A DNA stretch of 28,482 nt. Origin: an uncultured Clostridia bacterium (GTDB taxonomy: Bacteria; Bacillota; Clostridia; Oscillospirales; Ruminococcaceae). Numbering within the stretch: position 1 is the first letter of the stretch; each line of letters starts with the position of its first letter. The stretch is taken from NCBI GenBank assembly GCA_945867255.1, contig CAMBHV010000002.1, forward strand, positions 1-28,482. The letters are read 5' to 3'. Both the position numbers and the translations under genes were made by a program. The notes beneath the pieces were generated by a model. It made no database searches, was not told where the DNA came from, and was given only the letters and a program-made list of their open reading frames with translations. Positions 7,754-14,843 of this stretch are shown in pieces.

Positions 7754-9688
7754 ATGCTTCTGGGTGTGGATTATTACCCCGAACAGTGGGATGATTCCTT
7801 GATGGAAACGGATATGGACCGCATTTTGGAACTTGGCTGTAATGTGATCCGCATTGGGGAATTTGCCTGGCACCGCATGGAGAAAAAGAAAAGCCGGTTT
7901 GATTTCTCGTATTTTGATAAGGTGATCGCCATGGCTCGCCGCAAAGGGTTAAAGGTCATTTTCGGCACACCTACAGCCACGCCGCCGGCCTGGCTGGCGG
8001 CTGAACATCCGGACATTCTTTCGCAATTTCCGGACGGAACGCCCCGTTCGTTTGGCGGGCGGCACGTGGCTTGTTATTCCAACTCCAATTATCTGGAGGC
8101 ATGCCGCCGCATCGTCACGGCGCTGGCAGAACATTACCGCGGGGAAGACACGATCGTTGCATGGCAGATCGACAATGAGATTGGCCATGAGGGCAGCGAT
8201 TTATGCTGGTGCCCACGCTGCCGGGACGCCTTTCGTCAACATTTGAGCGAGGTGTTTGACGGCGATATCGAACGCTTGAATGAGGAGTTCGGCACAGCGT
8301 TTTGGAGCCAGGAATATAATTCCTTTGATGAGATCCCGCTGCCCAATGCCACCATCACCACGCATAACCCGGCCCTTAGGCTGGAGTGGGAACGGTTTTG
8401 CAGCAAAAAACTGGTGCGCTTTATCGAATTTCAGGCAGAACTGCTGCATAAATTGCTGCCCGGCGCCGTGGTGATGCACGATTTTCCCGGCGGCGGCCTG
8501 CAAAAGCATGTCTCCTATGCCGATGTGGCCCGGTGCCTGGATAAGGTGGCTTATAACAATTATCCGGTCTGGGGCGGCCAGAAGGAGCCGCTGCCGCCAG
8601 CGGAGATCGCGTTCGGGCTGGATTATATTCGGGGCCTGCGCGCAGAGAACTTCTGGATCACAGAGGCAATTATGGGCGCACAGGGGCATGATATTACGGG
8701 CTTTTTGCCGCGCCCGAATCAGGCCAAGCTGTGGAGCTGGCAGGGAATGGCACACGGATGTGAAGGCTTGCTGTATTTCCGCTATCGGGGTGCCACAAAA
8801 GGGGCCGAACAGTTCTGCTATGGCATTCTGGATGCCGACAATGTGCCGCGCCGCCGCTTTTTCGAGGTGCAAAACTTTTTTCGTGAAGTGCGCGAATATC
8901 AGGATGTGCTCTCTGCGCCCATACACAGCGATGTGGCGATTCTATATGATTATGATTCGCTGGCCTCTTTCCGCATCCAGCAGCAAAGCCTGCTTTTGGA
9001 TTGCGAGCAGGAGATGAAACGTCTATATGGGGTGTTCTTCCATGCAGGGCAGTCGGTTGACATTTTGCCGGCATCGAGAGATTTTTCGGGTTATAAGATC
9101 GTTGTAGTACCAAACATGATCGTCACAGACGAGGCATTTGCGCTGCGGCTTAAACGTTATGTGTCTGCAGGCGGCTGCGCGGTGGTAACCTACCGCACGG
9201 CCGTGAAGGACCGCCGGAATAACCTTGCCTTCGGCAAAATGCTTCCTGTAGATTGCAATGAGTTGCTGGGGCTGCATATCGAAGAGACGGAAAGTGTGCA
9301 GGAATACCATTGTATCCCGCTGATCGGCGAAAACAAAAGCGGCACGGCGGGCGTCTTCCGCGATATGATTGTGCCGGACCGGGCCGAAGTCCTTTATCGT
9401 TATAATGATGCTTTTTACGGGCAGTACGCGGCTATCACGCGCAACGAGCTGGGGGCCGGCCGGGCATATTATTTGGGAACTTCGCCCGATTCCGCTGTGC
9501 TGGAACAGGTGTTGGGTGAAGCCATGAGCTGGGCAGGCCTGGCTGTGGAGCACCTGCCCGAAGGTGTGGAGATGGCGAAGCGAAGCGGTGCGGGGCGTAC
9601 CGTGCATATTGTGATGAACCACAATGAAAATTCCGTTACCGCACTGGGGCTTACACTTGCGCCTTTTGAAGTAAAGGTGCTTTCCTGA
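7754..9688 (+). CDS. GH42 beta-galactosidase
   Basis: Retaining beta-galactosidase of glycoside hydrolase family 42; hydrolyses terminal beta-D-galactose, in gut Clostridia often from galacto-oligosaccharides rather than free lactose. The 644-aa length is typical. It starts GVDYYPEQW; the acid/base is E142 in WQIDNE and the nucleophile E304 in ITEAIMG. The structural zinc site is complete: C107, C151, C153, C156 (CWCPRC). Domain order is a TIM barrel (1-390), a trimerisation domain (about 395-590) and a C-terminal beta-domain. No signal peptide is visible, so it acts in the cytoplasm. AAAGGAG overlaps the end of the transporter gene; a terminator follows at 9729. Confidence 0.96.
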   Translation: MLLGVDYYPEQWDDSLMETDMDRILELGCNVIRIGEFAWHRMEKKKSRFDFSYFDKVIAMARRKGLKVIFGTPTATPPAWLAAEHPDILSQFPDGTPRSFGGRHVACYSNSNYLEACRRIVTALAEHYRGEDTIVAWQIDNEIGHEGSDLCWCPRCRDAFRQHLSEVFDGDIERLNEEFGTAFWSQEYNSFDEIPLPNATITTHNPALRLEWERFCSKKLVRFIEFQAELLHKLLPGAVVMHDFPGGGLQKHVSYADVARCLDKVAYNNYPVWGGQKEPLPPAEIAFGLDYIRGLRAENFWITEAIMGAQGHDITGFLPRPNQAKLWSWQGMAHGCEGLLYFRYRGATKGAEQFCYGILDADNVPRRRFFEVQNFFREVREYQDVLSAPIHSDVAILYDYDSLASFRIQQQSLLLDCEQEMKRLYGVFFHAGQSVDILPASRDFSGYKIVVVPNMIVTDEAFALRLKRYVSAGGCAVVTYRTAVKDRRNNLAFGKMLPVDCNELLGLHIEETESVQEYHCIPLIGENKSGTAGVFRDMIVPDRAEVLYRYNDAFYGQYAAITRNELGAGRAYYLGTSPDSAVLEQVLGEAMSWAGLAVEHLPEGVEMAKRSGAGRTVHIVMNHNENSVTALGLTLAPFEVKVLS

Positions 9689-9728
9689 CAGGGAAGGTGT
9701 TTTGCCGCAATACAAAAGATGGCGAATG

Positions 9729-9767
9729 AAAAAACGCATGGCCCTGTTTTGGGACCATGCGTTTTTT
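9729..9767 (+). terminator. Terminator of the GPH-GH42 operon
   Basis: AAAAAACGCATGG (9729-9741) pairs with CCATGCGTTTTTT (9755-9767), extended by CCC/GGG with a bulge. The symmetric A and T runs suggest function on both strands. Confidence 0.9.
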
Positions 9768-9769
9768 AT

Positions 9770-10470
9770 AAAAGGATAAACAATAGAGGTTGTCGGGGCG
9801 ACGGGTTCGGGCATATCACCACAAAGAACATGCATTTGCAAATGGCAAAAAACACATTTTTTCGCCTTATAAGTTCGGATGGCCGCCATAGGGGCTTGGG
9901 CCACAACAACCTTCAGGTGCCGGCACGGGAAATTCTCTTGTTTTGCCTGTTCCGATTCATCAGCAAGCCGATGTTGCCGGCAATGTATTTCGGCCCGTTT
10001 TGAGTGAATATCCCGGACAAGGGGTGGCCAGACACATACCGGCAGGGCAATCATTTTGCGTGGCTACGGTATCCTTAAGGGCAGATCCGGTTGATCAAAG
10101 CGAATTCTGTGTTGCCGGCCTGCTTGCCGAACGCTGTTGCTTCGATGCCTTCTCTATCGATGCGATGAGGCACATTGCAAAGAATGAGAAGCGGAACAAC
10201 GTAGCTTATATACAGGCGGCTTGCCAGCTCTGCCGCAGGGAAACTGTCTGTGTTGATTTGTACCGAAGATGATGGTTCTTTTTCTTTTACAACGCAGTTT
10301 CTTATCTAAGCTGTTTTTGCTGCAATATGAAGTTTGCGTCAAGCACGGGTTTTAAAATGGTGCCTGGTTTTTTTCCCCTCTGCGAAACACCGGCTCGCAA
10401 GGGGGCGCTGCTTTCTGGTTTTGTTTTCCCTCTCTCATTCAACCATTGGTCGGGTGCAGGAAAGTTTTCT
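9770..10470. other. Long stretch without a convincing gene
   Basis: About 700 bp of chromosome-like base composition with no intact gene that I can defend. On the minus strand, about 10300-10083 reads a 70-residue open stretch without an evident start (AAELASRLYISYVVPLLIL, then IDREGIEATAFGKQAG), and a neighbouring frame continues to about 9960. The codon choice looks gene-like, which would fit a decayed, frameshifted gene. The plus-strand frame at 9943-10272 covers the same DNA. No family recognised. Confidence 0.3.
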
Positions 10471-10505
10471 GTGGGTTATAATAAGGGCAAAAGGAGGAGC
10501 AAGCG

Positions 10506-10643
10506 ATGAACAACGAAGCCACCGGTGCACTGATTCGGGAGCTGCGAAAAGAAAAGAAGTTGACTCAGAGGGAACTGGCACAGCGCCTGCATGTGACCGA
10601 CCGGGCGGTGTCTAAATGGGAGAGGGGAGTTTCCCAAAGTTAA
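10506..10643 (+). pseudogene. 5' fragment of XRE-type HTH gene split by the element
   Basis: The first 40 codons (10506-10627) encode a complete Cro/CI-type helix-turn-helix: ALIRELRKEKKLTQRELAQR, then LHVTDRAVSKWERG. After KWERG the frame enters the inserted element, adds VSQS and stops (45 aa in all). The rest of the gene resumes at 22609. AAAAGGAGG precedes the ATG and TATAAT lies at 10477-10482 with only a weak -35 box. The intact gene would encode about 257 residues: HTH, linker, one membrane segment and an extracytoplasmic tail. The 45-aa stub still contains the DNA-binding fold and might be made, but no function can be claimed. Confidence 0.9.
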
Positions 10644-10646
10644 AGA
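10628..10646 (+). repeat. Left terminal inverted repeat
   Basis: AGTTTCCCAAAGTTAAAGA. It matches the reverse complement of the right end at 17 of 19 positions (AA here against TT there at the two mismatches). It forms one arm of the predicted attP when the element circularises. Confidence 0.85.
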
Positions 10647-10715
10647 AACTACCTACAAACTCACGCTTACATTACTTCCAATACAGAAAAACAAAGATTT
10701 ATTGGAGGTACTATT

Positions 10716-11078
10716 ATGGCTCAGAACTTAACTTACACCCAATGTGGTGATTACTATATCCCTGACATCAGATTGGAACATACGGGGACACAGACGCTTG
10801 GCAAATACGGCAGGATGCGCAGAGCATTCCTGGAACAGAACAAACCGATGCTTTTCAACGACATGGTTTTAACAGAAACATTGTTCCCGCATCTGTGGGA
10901 AGTACAGCAGACCTGTGAGAATCGAATGGAGTTGCTGATGGAGGAATTGCTGGCGAAGAATCCAGCTCCAAACAAGGCAACACAGCAACTTGCATGGGTG
11001 TCGCACATGAATAGCTTGAAAGCACAGGCAGAAGAACTCGTCCTCCGGGAACTGGTCTATGAGGAGGACATCGTATGA
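10716..11078 (+). CDS. tnpV: TnpV-family transposon protein
   Basis: A 120-aa protein of the TnpV family found in Tn4451-type elements; its biochemical role is not established. Recognisable features are the start LTYTQCGDYYIPDI, then LGKYGRMRRAFLEQNKP and a helical C-terminal half ending in AEELVLRELVY. Length agrees with the family. It lies about 70 bp inside the left end with GGAGG before the ATG. Its stop overlaps the ATG of the next, broken gene (ATGA at 11075-11078), which indicates that the two were a translationally coupled pair. Its presence is one of the best markers tying this element to the Tn4451 group. Confidence 0.88.
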   Translation: MAQNLTYTQCGDYYIPDIRLEHTGTQTLGKYGRMRRAFLEQNKPMLFNDMVLTETLFPHLWEVQQTCENRMELLMEELLAKNPAPNKATQQLAWVSHMNSLKAQAEELVLRELVYEEDIV

Positions 11079-11338
11079 AAATCCTTGAAGAATTTTGGTA
11101 TGGCAATATCGAGCCTACCGACTACGATACTTCTTCCTGTAAAGAGTATAAGAAATTACAGGAACTGATTTGCCGGAATGAAGAAAAACTCCGAGCAACT
11201 ATGACGGACGAGCAGAAAGCATTGTTCGAGAAATACACGGATTGTGTCTGAGAACATCAAACCATTACGGAGTACCTGATATTCCAAAATAGCTTCAAAC
11301 TGGGAGCCAGGATGATGTTAGAAGTCATGGAAGAATAA
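11075..11338 (+). pseudogene. DUF6809-like gene with in-frame stop
   Basis: The frame opens at the ATG that overlaps the tnpV stop and gives 58 residues (MKILEEFWYGNIEPTDYD ... FEKYTDCV), then a TGA at 11249-11251. The same frame continues past the stop with EHQTITEYLIFQNSFKLGAR and MMLEVMEE to a TAA at 11336-11338. The total of 87 codons and both halves match the small transposon-associated family I know as DUF6809, so this is one gene with a nonsense change rather than two. A truncated 58-aa product is still possible. Function unknown. Confidence 0.75.
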
Positions 11339-11357
11339 AAACGATATACTATTTGAT

Positions 11358-11391
11358 GCCACCCGTGGGAGAAATCCTTCGGGTGGCTTTT
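11358..11391 (+). terminator. Terminator of the tnpV unit
   Basis: GCCACCCG (11358-11365) with CGGGTGGC (11380-11387), then TTTT. It separates tnpV from the cargo operon. Confidence 0.88.
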
Positions 11392-11418
11392 GTTGTGGAA
11401 AGGCAATTACTGAATTGT

Positions 11419-11471
11419 CTTTTGGAAAGTTCTTGAATTGTGCTTTTGACAATTCAAGAACTTTCCAAAAG
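11419..11471. repeat. Perfect 23-bp inverted repeat
   Basis: Arms 11419-11441 and 11449-11471 are exact reverse complements (key half-site CTTTTGGAAAGTTCTTG, then AATTGT) around a 7-nt loop. Outside, ATTGT and ACAAT extend the pairing to about 11414-11477 with one bulged base. There is no T-tract on either side, so this is not a standard terminator. Confidence 0.85.
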
Positions 11472-11483
11472 CACAATGTAATA

Positions 11484-11521
11484 ATACTGATATAAATAAT
11501 ACTGATTATAGTGATACTGAT
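11484..11521 (+). repeat. Three ATACTGAT repeats, 15-bp period
   Basis: ATACTGAT at 11484-11491, 11499-11506 and 11514-11521, starts exactly 15 bp apart with AT-rich spacers. This is an iteron-like array a few bases after the 23-bp inverted repeat and about 65 bp before the cargo promoter. Confidence 0.8.
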
Positions 11522-11584
11522 CCTTTTCCTTCCGTTCATAGGTTGATTGAAGGGTAATATATTATTGATATTGCCCCTACTGGA

Positions 11585-11613
11585 TTGACAGATTTCGTTT
11601 AAACGAATATAAT
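11585..11613 (+). promoter_or_regulatory. Consensus promoter of the cargo operon with palindrome in spacer
   Basis: TTGACA (11585-11590), exactly 17 bp, TATAAT (11608-11613): a full sigma-A consensus. The spacer holds a perfect 14-bp palindrome, TTCGTTTAAACGAA (11594-11607), which abuts the -10 box. A bound repressor would shut the promoter; the HTH protein encoded next is the obvious candidate. Confidence 0.85.
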
Positions 11614-11655
11614 TATAATGGTTTTTTGTATCCAGTACATGTGAGGTGTTAGATT

Positions 11656-11841
11656 ATGAATGGTTATATTACAGTTCAAGAAGCTGCTGATAAATGGGGG
11701 ATTACTCCACGACAAGTTCAAATTTTATGCAAGTCAAACCGTATAGTCGGTGCTACTCGCATGAGTCGTATTTGGATTATTCCTGAGGATGCTGAGAAAC
11801 CGACAAACGATAAAAGAAAGGTGGAGTATTGCAATGACTAA
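11656..11841 (+). CDS. Small MerR/excisionase-type HTH protein
   Basis: A 61-aa protein that is almost entirely one winged helix-turn-helix of the MerR/excisionase (HTH_17) type: YITVQEAADKWGITPRQVQI, a wing and an IWIIPEDAEKP tail. GTGAGGTG precedes the ATG. The stop overlaps the start of the nuclease-methyltransferase gene by eight bases (ATGACTAA), so the two are translated together. Small HTH proteins in this position often act as controllers of restriction-modification operons or as recombination directionality factors. Being first in the operon and next to the promoter palindrome favours the controller role, but the excisionase role for the same element cannot be excluded. Confidence 0.8.
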   Translation: MNGYITVQEAADKWGITPRQVQILCKSNRIVGATRMSRIWIIPEDAEKPTNDKRKVEYCND

Positions 11842-14830
11842 CTTGTTTGATTTGCAGATTCTTGTAGATCGATTTCATACGAATATAGAATTTTATAAAG
11901 ATACAAGAAATGCATATAATGAACATTCTTGCAGAATTGAATATATTGATCCGTTATTGAAGCTCTTAGGATGGGACGTTGCGAATGAAAAAGGATTAGC
12001 GCCCCAATATCGAGAAGTAATTGCAGAAAATTACTCTACCCGTACAGATCGTCCTGACTACACTGTTACGTTGAGAGGTGTTCCTAAGTTTTTTGTAGAA
12101 GCTAAGAAACCAGCAGTAGATATTACAAGGGATGCTGCGCCTGCCGTTCAAACCAGAAAATACGGTTGGAATGCAAAACACAGGCTTGCGGTATTAACAA
12201 ATTTTGAACATCTTGCAATATATGATACTTGCCACATTGCTCATGAAGATGATGGAGCTGCTGTAGCCAGATATCGTTTATATCATTACACAGAATATGT
12301 AGAAAAATTCACTGAGATTAGTAATTTGATTTCGAGAAATTCTGTATACTCAGGCGAATTCGACTCGTATTTAGATGAAAACTTTCCGGCAACAGGCGGA
12401 CATACCCAACAAGTAGATGCTTTATTTCTTTCTCAGATAAATGAATGGCGTGTTGCACTAAGCAATGAACTGTATGCAAAGGGTGGTCGCTATGCGTCTC
12501 TGGAAGTGTTGAACGATGTTGTTCAAGAATTTATTAACCAGATTGTATTCTTGAGAATATGCGAGGATAAAAATTTACCGTTGTATCATAAATTGAAAGA
12601 TACAATTACCGACCCTGCTCAACTGAAAGATAAATTGGAAGAATTGTTCCGTTCAGCAGATCGACGTTACAATTCGGGTATGTTCTCTGGCGATGATATT
12701 ATTTTCGATCTGTCATGCGATGTAATAAAAGATATGATTGAGGATTTGTATTATCCTCAAAGTCCATATTTGTTTAACATCATCGAGCCTAATTTGCTGG
12801 GCAAAATCTATGAAATGTTCTTAACAGAGCAGCTGGTATTGCTTGATAATAATACGATTGGTCTTGGCCAAAAGAAAGATTGCCAAAATAGATCTGTTGT
12901 TACTACACCTACAGAAATTGTTAAGTACATGGTTGAAAAGACTCTTTCCAGAGTTTGTGTAGGAAAAACGCCTACAGAGATTTTGGATATTAGCATCGCT
13001 GATATTGCTTGTGGCTCTGGTATTTTCTTGGAAGAAGCGTTTGCATTCTTGCAAGATTATTGCGTGCAATGGTACATTGACCACGATCAAACTGATCATT
13101 TAGTAGAGATTGGTGTTGATTTATATAAATTGCCGCTCCAAGAGAAGAAGGAAATCCTTTGCTCTTGTATTTACGGTATAGATATCGATATTCATGCAGT
13201 TGAAGTTGCTAAATTCTCTTTATTGATAAAACTGATGGAGGATGAAACTGCACCGTCGGTTGCAGAAGTTGTACCTATTCTTCCAGATTTAGGTAGAAAT
13301 ATTCACTTCGGCAATTCCCTTGTGAGTCAAAATGAATTAACTGGAATTTCTGGTGCTGCTCGTCAGATGATGGACATTGTTCCTTTTGAGTGGAATGAAA
13401 TTAACGGTGGCAATGGCTTTGATGCTATAATCGGAAACCCTCCGTATGTAAATACAGAAGGAATGCATGCTCTTTTACCGAGTGCCGAAGTTGAAGTTTA
13501 TAAAAAGAAATATAAAACTTCACACAAGCAATTCGATAAGTATTTCATCTTTATCGAACAGGCACTTAATAAAATAAAAGAAACAGGCTTTGTGTGCTAC
13601 ATCGTACCAAATAAGTTTTTTAAAATCGGGGCTGGAGAGAAATTACGCAACTTAATTGCCAAGAATCATATGCTTGTTAGTCTGGATGATTTTGGTGATG
13701 CGCAGCTATTTGAAGATAAAACAATTTACAGCTCAATTGTTCTTCTTGCTAAAGAAAGTCAGCCAACATTTGTTTATAGCAGCATTGACTCTGCAAACAA
13801 ACTGTGGGCAGGAGAAGAAGTTAGTTCTATTGAGCTTAACTCTGCTGTCTTAAACAAACTGCCTTGGAGATTAACTACGGATTTCGAGTTTTTGACAATG
13901 CTCCAAAAGCTGGATGAAGTTTCCGTTCCGATTACGAAGCATGCGGAAATATTTAATGGTATTCAGACCAGTGCAGAAAGACCTACTCCTATCTATTGGT
14001 TCTCAGCAGATGAAATTGTTGCAGAATATGCAGATACAGTTGAAATCAATAGGGATGGAAACAATTATACTATTGAGAAAGCCTTACTCCGTCCTTACTT
14101 TAAACCAACCAAAAAGGCAGAAAAAGGCTTAAATTCATATAGTGTGTTAACAACTGATAAACAAATTATATTTCCTTATGAAACAAATGGTCATCTTATT
14201 AGCATTGATGATATGCAGACTAATTATCCTGGAACATATGCGTATCTCTTGGCACACTATGACCGTTTAGTACCGAAATGTGTATCAGCCAGTGGAACAC
14301 GTGATGTCCCTAATGCTACGGCAGATACGTGGTATCAATATGGAAGAACACAGGCATTAACTGCTTTTATCAATACGCCAAAGTTGATTGTAGGTGTTTT
14401 GAGTAAAGAGCCTATGTATGTAATGGATACGAACGACATTCTTATTGCATCAGGTGGCACTGCAGGATATTGTGCTGTAAGCAAAAAAGAAGATAGTCCT
14501 TATGCTCTTGAATATATTCAAGCATGGCTTTCAAATCCCATTACAGAACGTATTTTAGAAATTGTAGGCAGTGACTTCGAAGGTGGTTTCACTGCACGTG
14601 GTACGTTCGTTTTGTCTACGCTGCCTTTTGTAGAACTGGATTTTAATGTGGAAAGTCAAAAAGCCATCTACGATAGAGTGGTGGCAGCAAGCCGAGAAAT
14701 ATATGAAATCAATGATGTGTTATCTGGTCGTCCAGCTAAGCGTATCGCAAATCTTCTACAGAGACAAAAAGATGTCTTGATAGCAGAAATTCAGGATCTG
14801 ATTTCAAGAGTGTATCGACTCGATTATTAA
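11834..14830 (+). CDS. Type IIG-like fused restriction nuclease / N6-adenine methyltransferase
   Basis: A 998-aa multidomain enzyme. The N-terminal part (about 30-135) has a PD-(D/E)xK nuclease pattern: D75 in RPDYT and E89-x-K91 in FFVEAKKP. A helical linker (about 195-340) leads to the gamma-class methyltransferase: TPTEIVKYMV (motif X region, about 358-367), ADIACGSGIFLEEAF (motif I, from 389), GIDIDIHAVEVAKFSLLIKL (motif II) and NPPY (535-538, motif IV, N6-adenine). The last 350 residues should be the target-recognition part (TaqI-C-like). The start is ATG 11834 behind AAAGGTGGAG; the longer frame from 11789 runs through the HTH gene. It overlaps the HTH gene and is followed after 13 bases by a second methyltransferase. 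As a Type IIG enzyme it would cut and methylate one strand of an asymmetric site. Confidence 0.88.
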   Translation: MTNLFDLQILVDRFHTNIEFYKDTRNAYNEHSCRIEYIDPLLKLLGWDVANEKGLAPQYREVIAENYSTRTDRPDYTVTLRGVPKFFVEAKKPAVDITRDAAPAVQTRKYGWNAKHRLAVLTNFEHLAIYDTCHIAHEDDGAAVARYRLYHYTEYVEKFTEISNLISRNSVYSGEFDSYLDENFPATGGHTQQVDALFLSQINEWRVALSNELYAKGGRYASLEVLNDVVQEFINQIVFLRICEDKNLPLYHKLKDTITDPAQLKDKLEELFRSADRRYNSGMFSGDDIIFDLSCDVIKDMIEDLYYPQSPYLFNIIEPNLLGKIYEMFLTEQLVLLDNNTIGLGQKKDCQNRSVVTTPTEIVKYMVEKTLSRVCVGKTPTEILDISIADIACGSGIFLEEAFAFLQDYCVQWYIDHDQTDHLVEIGVDLYKLPLQEKKEILCSCIYGIDIDIHAVEVAKFSLLIKLMEDETAPSVAEVVPILPDLGRNIHFGNSLVSQNELTGISGAARQMMDIVPFEWNEINGGNGFDAIIGNPPYVNTEGMHALLPSAEVEVYKKKYKTSHKQFDKYFIFIEQALNKIKETGFVCYIVPNKFFKIGAGEKLRNLIAKNHMLVSLDDFGDAQLFEDKTIYSSIVLLAKESQPTFVYSSIDSANKLWAGEEVSSIELNSAVLNKLPWRLTTDFEFLTMLQKLDEVSVPITKHAEIFNGIQTSAERPTPIYWFSADEIVAEYADTVEINRDGNNYTIEKALLRPYFKPTKKAEKGLNSYSVLTTDKQIIFPYETNGHLISIDDMQTNYPGTYAYLLAHYDRLVPKCVSASGTRDVPNATADTWYQYGRTQALTAFINTPKLIVGVLSKEPMYVMDTNDILIASGGTAGYCAVSKKEDSPYALEYIQAWLSNPITERILEIVGSDFEGGFTARGTFVLSTLPFVELDFNVESQKAIYDRVVAASREIYEINDVLSGRPAKRIANLLQRQKDVLIAEIQDLISRVYRLDY

Positions 14831-14843
14831 GAGAGGTAAAACA

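Noticed and set aside
9023..10054. 343-aa minus-strand frame
   Set aside because: Half of it is antisense to the GH42 gene and it crosses the terminator at 9729; only the part beyond 9770 might be a relic.
10626..10629. GA as the element core dinucleotide, as in Tn4451
   Set aside because: GA occurs at the left joint but not at the right; only GG is shared at both, and it restores the XRE frame.
11484..11521. CRISPR array
   Set aside because: Repeats are 8 bp with 7-bp spacers and there are no cas genes.
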